18,181 bases of DNA from Planctomycetota bacterium (GTDB taxonomy: Bacteria > Planctomycetota > Planctomycetia > Pirellulales > Pirellulaceae), in contig JAJDEH010000138.1 in the NCBI GenBank assembly GCA_029259935.1, forward strand, positions 1 to 18,181. Direction: 5' to 3'. How positions within the stretch are numbered: position 1 is the stretch's first letter; every line of letters starts with the position of its first letter. The notes beneath the pieces are model-generated. The model did not search any database. It had not been told where the DNA came from and worked only from the letters and a program-made list of their open reading frames with translations. Position numbers and translations under genes: made by a program. Shown here piece after piece: positions 9,301 through 16,611 of the stretch.

Positions 9301-9487
9301 CGACCAATGGAGCGGTCGGGGGATGTAGACTCTCCAAGACCTCGGCACACGTGTCGCACTCTTCTAGATGGCTTTCTACCGTCGTCTCGCCGCCAGGCGG
9401 CAATTTACTCTCAAGCCAAGCACGTAGCTGATCCGCTGACAGATGGGGATCCTTCCGGGGCGGTGTTTCGTCTTCACCAAACTGCAT
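6326..9487 (-). CDS. Membrane Ser/Thr protein kinase with zinc-finger-like N-terminus, HEAT-like repeats and FGE-sulfatase-like C-terminus (copy 2)
   Basis: This 1053-residue paralogue has the same architecture as the neighbouring kinase: H40-x3-C44-x2-C47; kinase loop 89-96, K111, E130, HRDLKPAN 206-213 and DWG 226-228; one membrane helix at about 397-417; a HEAT-like region; and an FGE-like domain about 807-1053 with GYRLPTLREW and [15 protein letters not shown]. The FGE cysteine pair is again not visible. The frame is open to an ATG at 9622. I chose the ATG at 9487 because the protein MQFGEDETPP... then aligns with copy 1, and because CGCTCA...CTCTT(T)CACGG lies just upstream of both ATGs at slightly different spacing, as expected for untranslated leader. 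The extra 45 codons resemble no domain. Kinase-core DNA is nearly identical to copy 1 while the sensor half has diverged, which suggests shared signalling output but different inputs. An in-frame 21-base duplication lies in the sensor domain (6979-7015). Confidence 0.88.
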   Translation of the reverse strand: MQFGEDETPPRKDPHLSADQLRAWLESKLPPGGETTVESHLEECDTCAEVLESLHPPTAPLVERMRELNVDFPVAGTDRQRYDLGDEIARGGMGVVLRAFDNNIRRDVAIKVLRNDGRENAEIVGRFHQEAQIGGQLQHPGIAPVYEIGRLPDGRRFIAMKLVKGKTLADLLAHGQDAAGDQAKFLGIFEQVCQAMAFAHTRDVIHRDLKPANVMVGEFGEVQVMDWGLAKLVGDEQSAATIDEASDEATGDATAVKPSSIDVATAISGHHTRLGQAMGTPGYMAPEQYQGGADKPADVFALGAILCEILTGELISTNLDAARERLDQCQGDEAVVQLAKDCLQRNQADRPHNAGAVAARISAHLNAIQQRLKEADIATARAKMEAEEERRRRQRTVRTVALAATVLVIVAGSAVLIRNAMIERQQSDRARGQVETLLVADTTRVPAIIENMKFYRDWTDPLLRESFARSKHGSRERLHAALALLPVDPSKRDYLREQLDQVTPHEFPVVRDALRPHQAKINGPLWDVALNEQRAAASRFQAAASLAAYTPDDERWNEISPFIAKYLTGNVSSVDFGDWLRHFRPAGEQLAESLAALQADRDLSLARREAAAQALADYCHERPDRLTDAILIADTSAEFTPLIAALRTHSENVKQQLVDEMHAAMPENPTTDQRDAHWKRKSIAAVTLAQLGFGEMVWPMLAFTPDPSLRSFIIEHLGKLGTDHNALAARLRAEDDVSIRRALIQALGGLEVGQVSVADRDRIASLLRQLYVTDPDPGIHGSASWALRQWDLPLPELPVGEHGGGPRWYVNSQGQTMVLMSLALASGDDDVASGDDEVDHTLAIASREVTLTEYQRFRGVYDGVDRRLTPTDDCPAPGISWYMAAEYCNWLSEQEGIPKDQWVFEPTSNGEYAEGMNVAENFRQLRGYRLPTLREWEVACRAGTTSEYGFGEPVPLLHKYGRSIMSFAPASQPVGSLLPNDAGLFDMHGNLLEWTMGEVPGPLSPVRNNRLRGLCGGMFTDRPENVRSTYNNFSNFPNAHDVTYGIRLIRTHP
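6979..7015 (-). repeat. In-frame 21-bp direct duplication inside kinase copy 2
   Basis: The 16-base word CGTCATCTCCGGACGC occurs at 6979-6994 and again at 7000-7015, offset 21 bases. In the protein this gives ASGDDDV followed by ASGDDEV near the start of the FGE-like domain. Copy 1 has no such acidic repeat at the matching place (ARRSNRTEQ). It looks like a recent slippage duplication that lengthened an acidic surface loop without breaking the frame. Confidence 0.85.
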
Positions 9488-9565
9488 GGCTATCAGCCCG
9501 TGAAAGAGACTTCCTTGAGCGAAACGGTCCGACAATTCGATTGTGGAACTTCCCTGAGCGGCGTG

Positions 9566-9581
9566 CCGAGGCGCTCCTCGG
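9566..9581 (-). promoter_or_regulatory. Stable small hairpin in the leader of kinase copy 2
   Basis: CCGAGG 9566-9571 pairs perfectly with CCTCGG 9576-9581 around a 4-base loop. It lies about 80 bases upstream of the chosen start at 9487, in untranslated sequence. On the minus strand, TTGCGG followed 18 bases later by TATGTT (about 9593-9622) resembles a weak sigma70-type promoter just upstream of the hairpin, but planctomycete promoters are poorly defined and this is only suggestive. Confidence 0.3.
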
Positions 9582-9708
9582 AAGGATGACAAAACATACC
9601 TCAGCGCCCCATGCGACCGCAAGCCAGAGCGGCACGATTCTCTCCGGATAAGTTCGCGGCATCGGTTGGATGGCGAATTCAGCCTTCCTTATCATCCGCC
9701 TCCGCCAT

Positions 9709-9746
9709 GGAGACGCGGTGACGCGGAGACGCGGAGACGCGGTGAC
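9709..9746. repeat. 8-bp tandem repeat GCGG(A/T)GAC
   Basis: A 38-base run is made of one partial unit (GGAGAC) and four full units of GCGG(A/T)GAC in the order T, A, A, T at the variable base. It lies in the gap between the metallopeptidase stop (9783) and the start of kinase copy 2 (9487). Nothing suggests that it is coding. Similar short G+C-rich runs are common between genes in planctomycete genomes, from general knowledge. The 9488-9782 gap otherwise holds only the leader hairpin described separately. Confidence 0.85.
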
Positions 9747-9782
9747 TGAAGAAGTGGAATGCGAATGGAAACCACGGACCAC

Positions 9783-10532
9783 CTATTTAGGTGCCGGCCG
9801 TCCTGACGGGGGTGGACCCCAGATTTCGTGCAGCAGCGAATAAGTTCGGGGATCGTACTCTCGTAGTTCCGCTCGCACGAAGGGAAAGAAGTCATTCGTG
9901 GCGAAATAGGACTCGGTCAGTTCCGCGAAGAATTCCTTGTGGTTGGTGAGCGCGTAATGCCGGGTCTGTTTGCCGTCGATAATTAGCACCGACTCGTAGA
10001 TCTTGTCGTTGGCGGCGCGGTCGTACGCCTGGACGACCGGCTCGTGATCGAAGCCTAGCACCTGGTCGTGGTAGGCGTGGGCAAGCTCGTGCAAAACGGC
10101 CCATGGCTGCCGATTGCGACGCTGGACGCCGACCAGTCCTTCGGCTCGTGGAATATGAACCGCTTTCACCATCTTCGGATCGTATCCGTGATCTCGTAAC
10201 CATCCAGCTCCAGGATGGTACTGCATGGCGCCCAGTTCGTGTTTGTGATCGAGGTAAATCGTCACCTCTTGCATTCGCTTGATCTTCTCCGCCGGAACGA
10301 CGTCTTTGATCTCGAACAACTTGTTGGACAAGATCCGCAGCGCCCGGCTGCCAAGCGGTTGGGCGGGACCTTCCAACAGGGCCACGTCCACCATCACGTT
10401 CCAGCCTTCGATTTCTTGTGCCGTGTGCTTGATGAACGGCTTGGGCGTTTCGCGATCCTCCGCCCATGCGGAGGTCGACATTGAAATCGCCACCAGGACG
10501 ACACACAGCGAGCAGTTTTGAAGAAGACGCAT
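9783..10532 (-). CDS. Secreted zinc metallopeptidase, M34 (anthrax lethal factor / Pro-Pro endopeptidase)-like
   Basis: This 249-residue exported protein probably hydrolyses peptide bonds with a zinc ion. It starts with a signal peptide (MRLLQNCSLCVVLVAISM..., predicted cleavage after AWA at 24). The zincin signature HELAH is at 148-152. Downstream, Y193-x6-E200 within YALTNHKEFFAE matches the layout I recall for family M34, where a catalytic Tyr precedes the third zinc ligand Glu by seven residues (LF Tyr728/Glu735, PPEP-1 Tyr178/Glu185). The mature protein is a single small domain, like PPEP-1 and unlike the multidomain lethal factor. The frame is open to an ATG at 10568, but the ATG at 10532 begins the signal peptide directly and was preferred. 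The MFS gene ends 57 bases upstream in the same direction, so co-transcription is possible. The substrate is unknown; a housekeeping role in envelope turnover is as likely as any other. Confidence 0.75.
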   Translation of the reverse strand: MRLLQNCSLCVVLVAISMSTSAWAEDRETPKPFIKHTAQEIEGWNVMVDVALLEGPAQPLGSRALRILSNKLFEIKDVVPAEKIKRMQEVTIYLDHKHELGAMQYHPGAGWLRDHGYDPKMVKAVHIPRAEGLVGVQRRNRQPWAVLHELAHAYHDQVLGFDHEPVVQAYDRAANDKIYESVLIIDGKQTRHYALTNHKEFFAELTESYFATNDFFPFVRAELREYDPRTYSLLHEIWGPPPSGRPAPK

Positions 10533-10589
10533 TTCTGTAGACCTTATTAGAGTTGTAGTGCAGAGCATGAGCGGTTGAACAAATTTCTC

Positions 10590-11840
10590 CTACACCGTTT
10601 CAGGCAAATAGTCCTTGCCCGTATTCGTGGCCAATACGACGACCAGTAAGCCAATCGCCATCAGGCCCGTGGCCACGATATAAGGAAACCCCAGGCCCAT
10701 CTTTAAGAGTGGAATGCCGAGTCCCGAACCGAGAATTCGGGCCAGCGAACTGATGCTCTGGCCAACGCCCAATACCAAGCCTTGGCGTTGCGGGTCGCTG
10801 CGGCGGGAGAGCAGGGAATTGAGATTGGGCTGCATGAACGAAAATCCGGTGACAACGACGGCCAACGCGATCAGCAACATCGTGGAAGACTGGCCGTTGA
10901 TGGCGACCAGCACCAGGCTGAAGCCGACGATTTCGATCAAGCCGCCCGCCGCGGCCAGCATCCCTTCGTGAACGCGTCCCGCCAACCGCCGTACCACTCC
11001 GCCTTGAACCAGCGCCAGCGTGAAGCCGATAAATGCATAGGTTAGGCACACCTGTCCCCATGTGAAGTTGAACGGGCTGTCATCGGGCCGTTCGGGATTT
11101 TCGTAAATCAACAGGGACAAGGTCGTTTCAAAATTGGCGAACGAAAACAGGCAGACAAAGACAGCCAGCAAGATGAATCCAATCGAGGGGATCGCCAATG
11201 CGCCGCGCAGCGCGTCGAAATCGAATACTCTGCGCGACACCGGTTTGCCGTCTTCGCGCCGGGATTCGGGAAGCAGAAAGATCGCCAGCAACAAGGCAAA
11301 TGCCGACAGGCCGGCGGCGACAAAGCCGGGAGCGGCTCCGGGTTCGCCATGGCGGTCGGGGACGGCCAGAAATCCTAGCAGCGGTCCGAAGGTAAAGCCC
11401 AAACCGAACGCCATGCCAATCAACGCCATGCCTTTGGGACGTATTTCCAGGCTGGTCGAATCGGCGATGTAGGCTTGCGCCGTTGAGATGGTTGCCCCGG
11501 CAATCCCTGCTCCGAACCGCGCCACGAATAGAAGCGACAGGCTCTGCATGATCGTCGCCACGCCAAATAACGTATAGAACACGACCGAACCCGCCAAGCC
11601 GATCATCAACACGGGCCGCCGTCCGATGCGATCCGACAATCGTCCCCACATGGGCGCGAACACGAACTGCATGATCGAGAAACTGGCCATCAGCAAACCG
11701 AGTTGCCATCCGGCTTTGTCGGTCGTGAACTGATTGGCGTAGATCGGCAACAACGGCAACACCATGCCGAATCCCAACAGGTCTATGAAGACCGTCAGAA
11801 AAATGACCAGCAACGAACCTTTGCGAGGCGAATCCGACAT
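10590..11840 (-). CDS. MFS transporter, DHA1 / TetA-like drug efflux family
   Basis: This 416-residue, roughly 12-helix inner membrane antiporter probably exports a small hydrophobic compound in exchange for protons. TM1 carries FIDLLGFGMVLPLLPIYA (about 18-35), with the acidic residue and PLLP typical of TetA/Bmr-type pumps. The loop between TM2 and TM3 carries motif A, GRLSDRIGRRP (66-76). TM5 is followed by a proline/glycine-rich region (GFTFGPLLGF) like motif C of antiporters. The frame is open to 11903, but I chose the ATG at 11840: the protein then starts MSDSPRKGSL directly before TM1, and the extra 21 codons would lie over two palindromes that look like operators. No strong Shine-Dalgarno sequence is visible. 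No regulator gene is adjacent. The substrate cannot be told from sequence; a sugar or metabolite exporter is possible. Confidence 0.85.
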   Translation of the reverse strand: MSDSPRKGSLLVIFLTVFIDLLGFGMVLPLLPIYANQFTTDKAGWQLGLLMASFSIMQFVFAPMWGRLSDRIGRRPVLMIGLAGSVVFYTLFGVATIMQSLSLLFVARFGAGIAGATISTAQAYIADSTSLEIRPKGMALIGMAFGLGFTFGPLLGFLAVPDRHGEPGAAPGFVAAGLSAFALLLAIFLLPESRREDGKPVSRRVFDFDALRGALAIPSIGFILLAVFVCLFSFANFETTLSLLIYENPERPDDSPFNFTWGQVCLTYAFIGFTLALVQGGVVRRLAGRVHEGMLAAAGGLIEIVGFSLVLVAINGQSSTMLLIALAVVVTGFSFMQPNLNSLLSRRSDPQRQGLVLGVGQSISSLARILGSGLGIPLLKMGLGFPYIVATGLMAIGLLVVVLATNTGKDYLPETV

Positions 11841-11870
11841 GGGCTGCCAATTTGCGAGGAATGTTAGTCG

Positions 11871-11889
11871 TTGTTCGCGCCGCGAACAA
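11871..11889. promoter_or_regulatory. 19-bp perfect palindrome upstream of the MFS gene (operator-like, site 1)
   Basis: TTGTTCGCG (11871-11879), a single central C (11880) and CGCGAACAA (11881-11889) form a perfect inverted repeat. It ends 31 bases upstream of the MFS start at 11840, where a repressor site would sit. Two-fold symmetric sites of 15-20 bases are typical for TetR- or MarR-type regulators. The regulator is not in this window. Confidence 0.6.
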
Positions 11890-11902
11890 AACAAATACGC
11901 CA

Positions 11903-11919
11903 TGTTCGCGGAGCGAACA
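11903..11919. promoter_or_regulatory. 17-bp perfect palindrome upstream of the MFS gene (operator-like, site 2)
   Basis: TGTTCGC (11903-11909), GGA (11910-11912) and GCGAACA (11913-11919) form a perfect inverted repeat. Its arms are the same TGTTCGC/GCGAACA as site 1. The two centres, 11880 and 11911, are 31 bases apart, close to three helical turns, so two dimers would sit on the same DNA face. Confidence 0.6.
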
Positions 11920-11970
11920 GTGACAATGGAAAAGCCATCTTAATTAGGACGATGGTCCGCGCATAGAGCG

Positions 11971-14900
11971 TCACGATTGCCCTTCGGGCAAGGTGAGGCT
12001 GGGCAGAACCGATCCATCGAAAGAAGCATCCATGACGGGCGATCGCCTGCCCGTATGCAATGCACGGTGCATTTCCGCCTTCACGGTCGGAGTGACTTCG
12101 ATCAGAAAGGTCGTGTCGGCGACCTGCTTGTGTGCCACGCAGCGGCCGTCTTGCAAAATGATCGAATTCGTATTCGTCGCCGGCACGCGCGGCAGATCGT
12201 CCAGAATGCCCGTCAAGTTCAGCGGGTCGGCCGCCGGTAATACAACCCAACCGCCGTCCGGTGGAGTGTCGCGAATTTCACGCAACTTGCGGACCGCCTC
12301 TTCCGTGCCGAATTGCTCTCCCGCGACTCCCGCCACGAATCGCCCGCCACGCACCTCGCCACGGAGTTCCATCTGCCGCAATCTACGGAGAAGCTCCCAC
12401 CAGGCAGGCGCGGCCGATTCGCGACTGAGCAAGTCACGAAAAACAACACCCCACCGCCGCAGCAGTTGATGGCACCAGCGATCGAGGTAATCTTCGCGCG
12501 ACGGAGCTTCGTGGATCGGAGGAAAGCACGACCATCGTCCCACCGCCGCCGCCGTCTGTTGAGGCTTCTTGCGCCGCTGCGAACGTCGGCCGGTTGATTT
12601 GTTCTCACCTGAAACAATAGCTCGCACGGCGGCAAACGTATCCGAAGTTACCAGGCCCCGCGCCGCCAGTTCGCGCAGCGCTTCTTCCAAGTGCGTCGGC
12701 AACACCTGCGTGCATGCCTTTAGCTCTTGCAAGAACAATGCCCCTCGTGCATGCAGCGCTTCTAAGACCAACTGGGCATTGGAACGCAGTGGCGGCGAAC
12801 CGCTCGTTTCTTCGTCCTCTTTCTCTTCCGTATTTTCATTCGACTGTGGCAACAACCACGGCAAATCTTCGCGCAGCAGGAGCGAAATGGGCACGGTCCG
12901 CGTGAGCGATGCCATGGTAGGGCCTTGTTTGTTCGCGGCGCGCGGCGGCTGCAAGCGGCCCCAAGTTAGCTCACCCGACAGGAATAAATGGTCAAGCCAC
13001 TTGGAATCGTAATCGCCGATGCGTGCCGCCAAGACTCGCTTTTCCCAAGCGCCCGCCGGCAATTCAAGACCCTGCAATTGAGAAATCGCTTCCCGAACGC
13101 CGACCGGCCCGCCCCAAGCAACATCACCGCCGACCCGATGATGCAAAACCAGAAAGCGGATAAAATCGCAAGGCTCCACCGGTTCGATCTGCCGTCGCAG
13201 CCCGTCCAGCGTCAGACGATGAATTCGCGCCAGCAAACGACGGTCGCAAAATTCCTTGACCAGTGAATCGGATGTCTGGTGGGTTGGCGAACAGGTAAAG
13301 TGGCCGCGCAGCACCACGCCTTCACCTTCGAGCGCCTCAAGCGACGATTCGACCTGGTTGACTTCCAACCGCAACAGCTCCGCCAGCGACGCGGCCGTGA
13401 TTGGCCCGCCGTGCTGCATTCGGCCGCGCGCCAAATCGACCCATCCCTTGGATCGGTCGTAGTCCTGATTCAGAGCCGCCGGCAGTTCGACAGGCGGTTC
13501 GCACACGGCCGGCTCGTAGACCGAACGAATCAGCGGCCATCGTTCGGCCGCGATCCAGTGGCGCGGGGTTTCACCCGCGGCCAACGCGAGCCGCGCCGCG
13601 CGGCCGTCGGCGACCAGTTCTTCAAAGTAAGGCGACCAATCTCGCGCCTCGTCTTCATGGACCAACACGAGGCTCATTAGCGCATCGTGCAATTCGTCGG
13701 CATCGCGAACCGTGGGCCAAGCTTGGCGACGAACGAGTTCGATGGCTTCCGGGTCGAGCTTCGCCAAATCTTGAAAGGCTTCGACCGAGAGCGAACGCCG
13801 AGTCGCCACGGCCCGGCTGCGGCGTTCTTCCAGCGGCGCATCGTCCAAAAAAGCATACGGGTTGGCATTCAGCAGTTCGTGGCTAAACGGCGAAGGCTCG
13901 CGCGTGTCGCGCGCGACTAGCTCGATCTTTCCCGCTTCGATGTCGCCCAATACTTCCAGCCAGCGATCGACGTCCATCGCCTCGTGCAAACAGTCGTGCA
14001 TGGTTTGGGCGACCAGCGGATGATCGGGAATCTCGACATCACCATGATGGTTTTCCAGGCAACCGACCGTTTCCGGGAACGCGTCGGCCAGCAAATCGTC
14101 GGCCTGCATCCGCTGGAGATAAGGGGGCACCTTCTTGCCGCCATTGCGGCGCAGCACGGCCAGGGATCGGGTCACATTCCATCGCCAGCGCACTTGCAGC
14201 ATCGGCGCGGCGAGCAACGCCTGTTCCAACAGATAGCGCCCGTTATCGGTCCTGAGAATCTTGAACAAGTCTTCGATCGGTACACTGTGCTGCGGACCGA
14301 GCGACAAGACGATGCCGTCGTCCGTGGCGGCGGCCTGGAGTTCAAAATCGAAGCTGCGGCAGAATCGCTTCCGCATCGCCAATCCCCAGGCGCGATTGAT
14401 GCGTGCTCCCAGCGGTGCATGGATTACCAACTGCATGCCGCCCGACTCATCAAAAAACCGCTCAAAGACAATTCGGTCCTTGGTGGGAACGAGTCCGATC
14501 GCCGCATGTTGGGCTTCGACATAGCGTGTTGCCTGGCGAGCCGCCCAGTCGCCGGCCCCGCACTCTTCCACGAGCCAATCCTCGCCGTCCGAGCCAGAGT
14601 CTGCTTCCGTCTCGTTTTGCTCGTTCGCCGGTGATTCAAACTGGACCGCGATGTCCTGCCGCAACCGGGAAATCTCGTGCGACAATTCAATCGTCCGTCC
14701 GGGAGCTTCGCCAATCCAAAAGGGAATCGTTGGCGGAGCGCCATGCGCGTCGTTGACAACCACTTCGCCGCCGCGAACGTATCGAATCCGCCAGGACGTA
14801 TTGCCTAGCAGAAACACGTCGCCCGACATGCTCTCGATGGCAAAATCTTCATCCAGCGTGCCGACAAATGTCTTTTCATCTTCCGTGACGACCCGGTATT

Positions 14901-16533
14901 CGGCCGTTTCCGGAATCGCGCCGCCCGACGTGACCGCGGCGATGCGTGCTCCCCGACGCGCACGCACTTGCCCGTTGATCTGATCGCGGTGCAGATAGGC
15001 GCCGCGGCGGCTCTTCGGCGAAACGCCTTCCGAGACCATATTCACAATGGTCTCGAATTCTTCACGTGTAAGATCCCGATAAGGCCAGGCTTGCCGAAAC
15101 AAATCGAACAGTTCTCGTTCGTCCCATTGCTGGCAGGCCGTTTCGGCGATGATCTGCTGGGCCAGAATATCGAGCGGCTTTTCGGGGATCTCGATCCGAT
15201 CCAATTCTCCTTTTCGCACGGCGCGAACCAGCGCCAAGCATTCCAGCAGTTCGTCGCGAGTCAATGGAAACAGCCGACCCTTGGGCGTGGTACCCAGTGT
15301 ATGGCCCGACCGACCTACTCTTTGTAAGAAAGTGGCGATCGCCCGCGGCGAACCAATCTGGCAGACCAAGTCGATGTAGCCAATGTCGATTCCCATTTCC
15401 AGGGACGCCGTGGCGACGATCGCTTTCAACTCACCTGCCTTCAGACGTTGTTCGGCCGACAATCGAATGTCGCGCGACAAGCTGCCGTGATGCGCGGCGA
15501 CCGCTTCTTCTCCGAGAAGTTCTCGCAAGTTGTGGGCCACTCGCTCAGCAAATCGACGCGTATTCACGAATATTAACGTGCTGCGGTGCGAGTTGATTAG
15601 TTCGAGCAGCCGATCGTAGGTTTCGGTCCACTGTTCGATCGAACAAACGGCCGTCAACTCGCTCGGCGGCACTTCAACTTGCAGGTCCAAGTCGCGAACG
15701 TGTCCGCCGTCGATGATCTTGCAATTCACCTCGCTGTCGTGATCATCCGTGTCGCGGAAGGAATCTTCAGCCGGTGCAATCGCCGAAGCCTTCTCTTCGG
15801 TCTGCTCAGCCGTTCCTTCGTCGATGAAAGTAAGGTGTTGCTGGACCGTGCGGCGGGATGCGTTTTTTTTCCGTCGCGGCGTTCCCACCAGAAATCGCGC
15901 GATCTGATCGATGGGCCGTTGCGTGGCGGACAGGCCGATGCGAACAGGTGGCTGCTCGCAAACGGCTTCGAGTCTTTCCAGAGACAACGCCAGATGCGAA
16001 CCGCGTTTGTCGCGAGCCAAGGCGTGAATTTCGTCGACGATCACGGTCTTGACCGTCCGCAGCCGCTCGCGGCCCCGCTCGGCAGTGAGCAACAAATACA
16101 ACGACTCGGGCGTGGTCACAAGAATGTGAGGCGGTCGGCGCATCATCGCCTGGCGCTGGCTGGCCGGAGTATCGCCGGTACGCACGGCGGCCCGAATCGG
16201 CAATCGCTCAAGGCCCGCTTCCTCGGCCAGACGTCCGATTTCGCTGAGTGGCTGCTGGAGGTTGCGTTCGATGTCGTTGCTGAGCGCCTTCAGTGGCGAG
16301 ACGTAAACAACTTGCATCTCGTCGACAAGCCGGTTGTCCATCCATTGGCGCAGCAATCTGTCGAGGCAGACGAGGAAAGCGGCCAGTGTTTTTCCCGATC
16401 CCGTGGGAGCGGCGATTAACGTGTTGCGGCCCGAGGCAATATGCGGCCAGCCTTCGGTTTGCGGCTCGGTGGGAGCGTCGAACCGTTGTTCGAACCATTG
16501 CCGAATCAGCGGGTGGAAAAGGTCGAGTACCAT
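11971..16533 (-). CDS. lhr: ATP-dependent helicase Lhr, full-length type
   Basis: This 1520-residue superfamily 2 helicase is close in length to E. coli Lhr (about 1540). In the known family it moves 3' to 5' on single-stranded DNA and acts in DNA repair. Helicase motifs are complete: Walker A APTGSGKT 42-49, VSPLKALSND 78-87, TTPES 140-144, DEIH 167-170, SATQRP 202-207, LIFVNTR 320-326, TASLEMGIDIG 375-385 and QRVGRSGH 404-411. The Lhr core (winged helix and beta-barrel, to about 870) and the large C-terminal domain follow. Residues about 218-271 form a charged insertion between the SAT motif and the usual GGHVRDLDLQVEVP segment. It begins with RRKKNASRR, encoded in part by eight A, and is then rich in E and D. 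The start at 16533 has GGAG a few bases upstream. The gene lies 78 bp beyond hypD in the same direction; no repair partner is adjacent. Confidence 0.93.
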   Translation of the reverse strand: MVLDLFHPLIRQWFEQRFDAPTEPQTEGWPHIASGRNTLIAAPTGSGKTLAAFLVCLDRLLRQWMDNRLVDEMQVVYVSPLKALSNDIERNLQQPLSEIGRLAEEAGLERLPIRAAVRTGDTPASQRQAMMRRPPHILVTTPESLYLLLTAERGRERLRTVKTVIVDEIHALARDKRGSHLALSLERLEAVCEQPPVRIGLSATQRPIDQIARFLVGTPRRKKNASRRTVQQHLTFIDEGTAEQTEEKASAIAPAEDSFRDTDDHDSEVNCKIIDGGHVRDLDLQVEVPPSELTAVCSIEQWTETYDRLLELINSHRSTLIFVNTRRFAERVAHNLRELLGEEAVAAHHGSLSRDIRLSAEQRLKAGELKAIVATASLEMGIDIGYIDLVCQIGSPRAIATFLQRVGRSGHTLGTTPKGRLFPLTRDELLECLALVRAVRKGELDRIEIPEKPLDILAQQIIAETACQQWDERELFDLFRQAWPYRDLTREEFETIVNMVSEGVSPKSRRGAYLHRDQINGQVRARRGARIAAVTSGGAIPETAEYRVVTEDEKTFVGTLDEDFAIESMSGDVFLLGNTSWRIRYVRGGEVVVNDAHGAPPTIPFWIGEAPGRTIELSHEISRLRQDIAVQFESPANEQNETEADSGSDGEDWLVEECGAGDWAARQATRYVEAQHAAIGLVPTKDRIVFERFFDESGGMQLVIHAPLGARINRAWGLAMRKRFCRSFDFELQAAATDDGIVLSLGPQHSVPIEDLFKILRTDNGRYLLEQALLAAPMLQVRWRWNVTRSLAVLRRNGGKKVPPYLQRMQADDLLADAFPETVGCLENHHGDVEIPDHPLVAQTMHDCLHEAMDVDRWLEVLGDIEAGKIELVARDTREPSPFSHELLNANPYAFLDDAPLEERRSRAVATRRSLSVEAFQDLAKLDPEAIELVRRQAWPTVRDADELHDALMSLVLVHEDEARDWSPYFEELVADGRAARLALAAGETPRHWIAAERWPLIRSVYEPAVCEPPVELPAALNQDYDRSKGWVDLARGRMQHGGPITAASLAELLRLEVNQVESSLEALEGEGVVLRGHFTCSPTHQTSDSLVKEFCDRRLLARIHRLTLDGLRRQIEPVEPCDFIRFLVLHHRVGGDVAWGGPVGVREAISQLQGLELPAGAWEKRVLAARIGDYDSKWLDHLFLSGELTWGRLQPPRAANKQGPTMASLTRTVPISLLLREDLPWLLPQSNENTEEKEDEETSGSPPLRSNAQLVLEALHARGALFLQELKACTQVLPTHLEEALRELAARGLVTSDTFAAVRAIVSGENKSTGRRSQRRKKPQQTAAAVGRWSCFPPIHEAPSREDYLDRWCHQLLRRWGVVFRDLLSRESAAPAWWELLRRLRQMELRGEVRGGRFVAGVAGEQFGTEEAVRKLREIRDTPPDGGWVVLPAADPLNLTGILDDLPRVPATNTNSIILQDGRCVAHKQVADTTFLIEVTPTVKAEMHRALHTGRRSPVMDASFDGSVLPSLTLPEGQS
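15863..15870 (-). other. A8 homopolymer containing A AAA AAC in frame, inside lhr
   Basis: On the coding strand CGG AAA AAA AAC GCA ends in the heptamer A AAA AAC in the zero frame, a known bacterial -1 slippery sequence. It lies at the start of the non-conserved insertion (codons 222-224). A -1 shift would read about 18 codons and stop at TGA, giving a product of roughly 240 residues with only the first RecA-like domain. No stimulatory hairpin or internal Shine-Dalgarno was identified, so use of the site is unproven. It could simply be a mutation-prone run. Confidence 0.3.
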
Positions 16534-16611
16534 GGCTCCATCATACCGCCTGCCGGCCTGCTAGCGGTAGAGACCCATCACGAAGAAACGACGCCGAGCA
16601 ATTCCTGATAG

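Noticed and set aside
9488..9622. 45-residue N-terminal extension of kinase copy 2
   Set aside because: The paralogue lacks it, and the DNA just before the inner ATG resembles the untranslated leader of copy 1 at a different spacing, so it is not coding.
11841..11903. 21-residue N-terminal extension of the MFS transporter
   Set aside because: It would place both operator-like palindromes inside the gene and adds a non-membrane stretch that the family lacks.
15679..16419. 246-codon open frame opposite lhr
   Set aside because: It covers the helicase motifs on the other strand. Its translation shows no recognisable domain.
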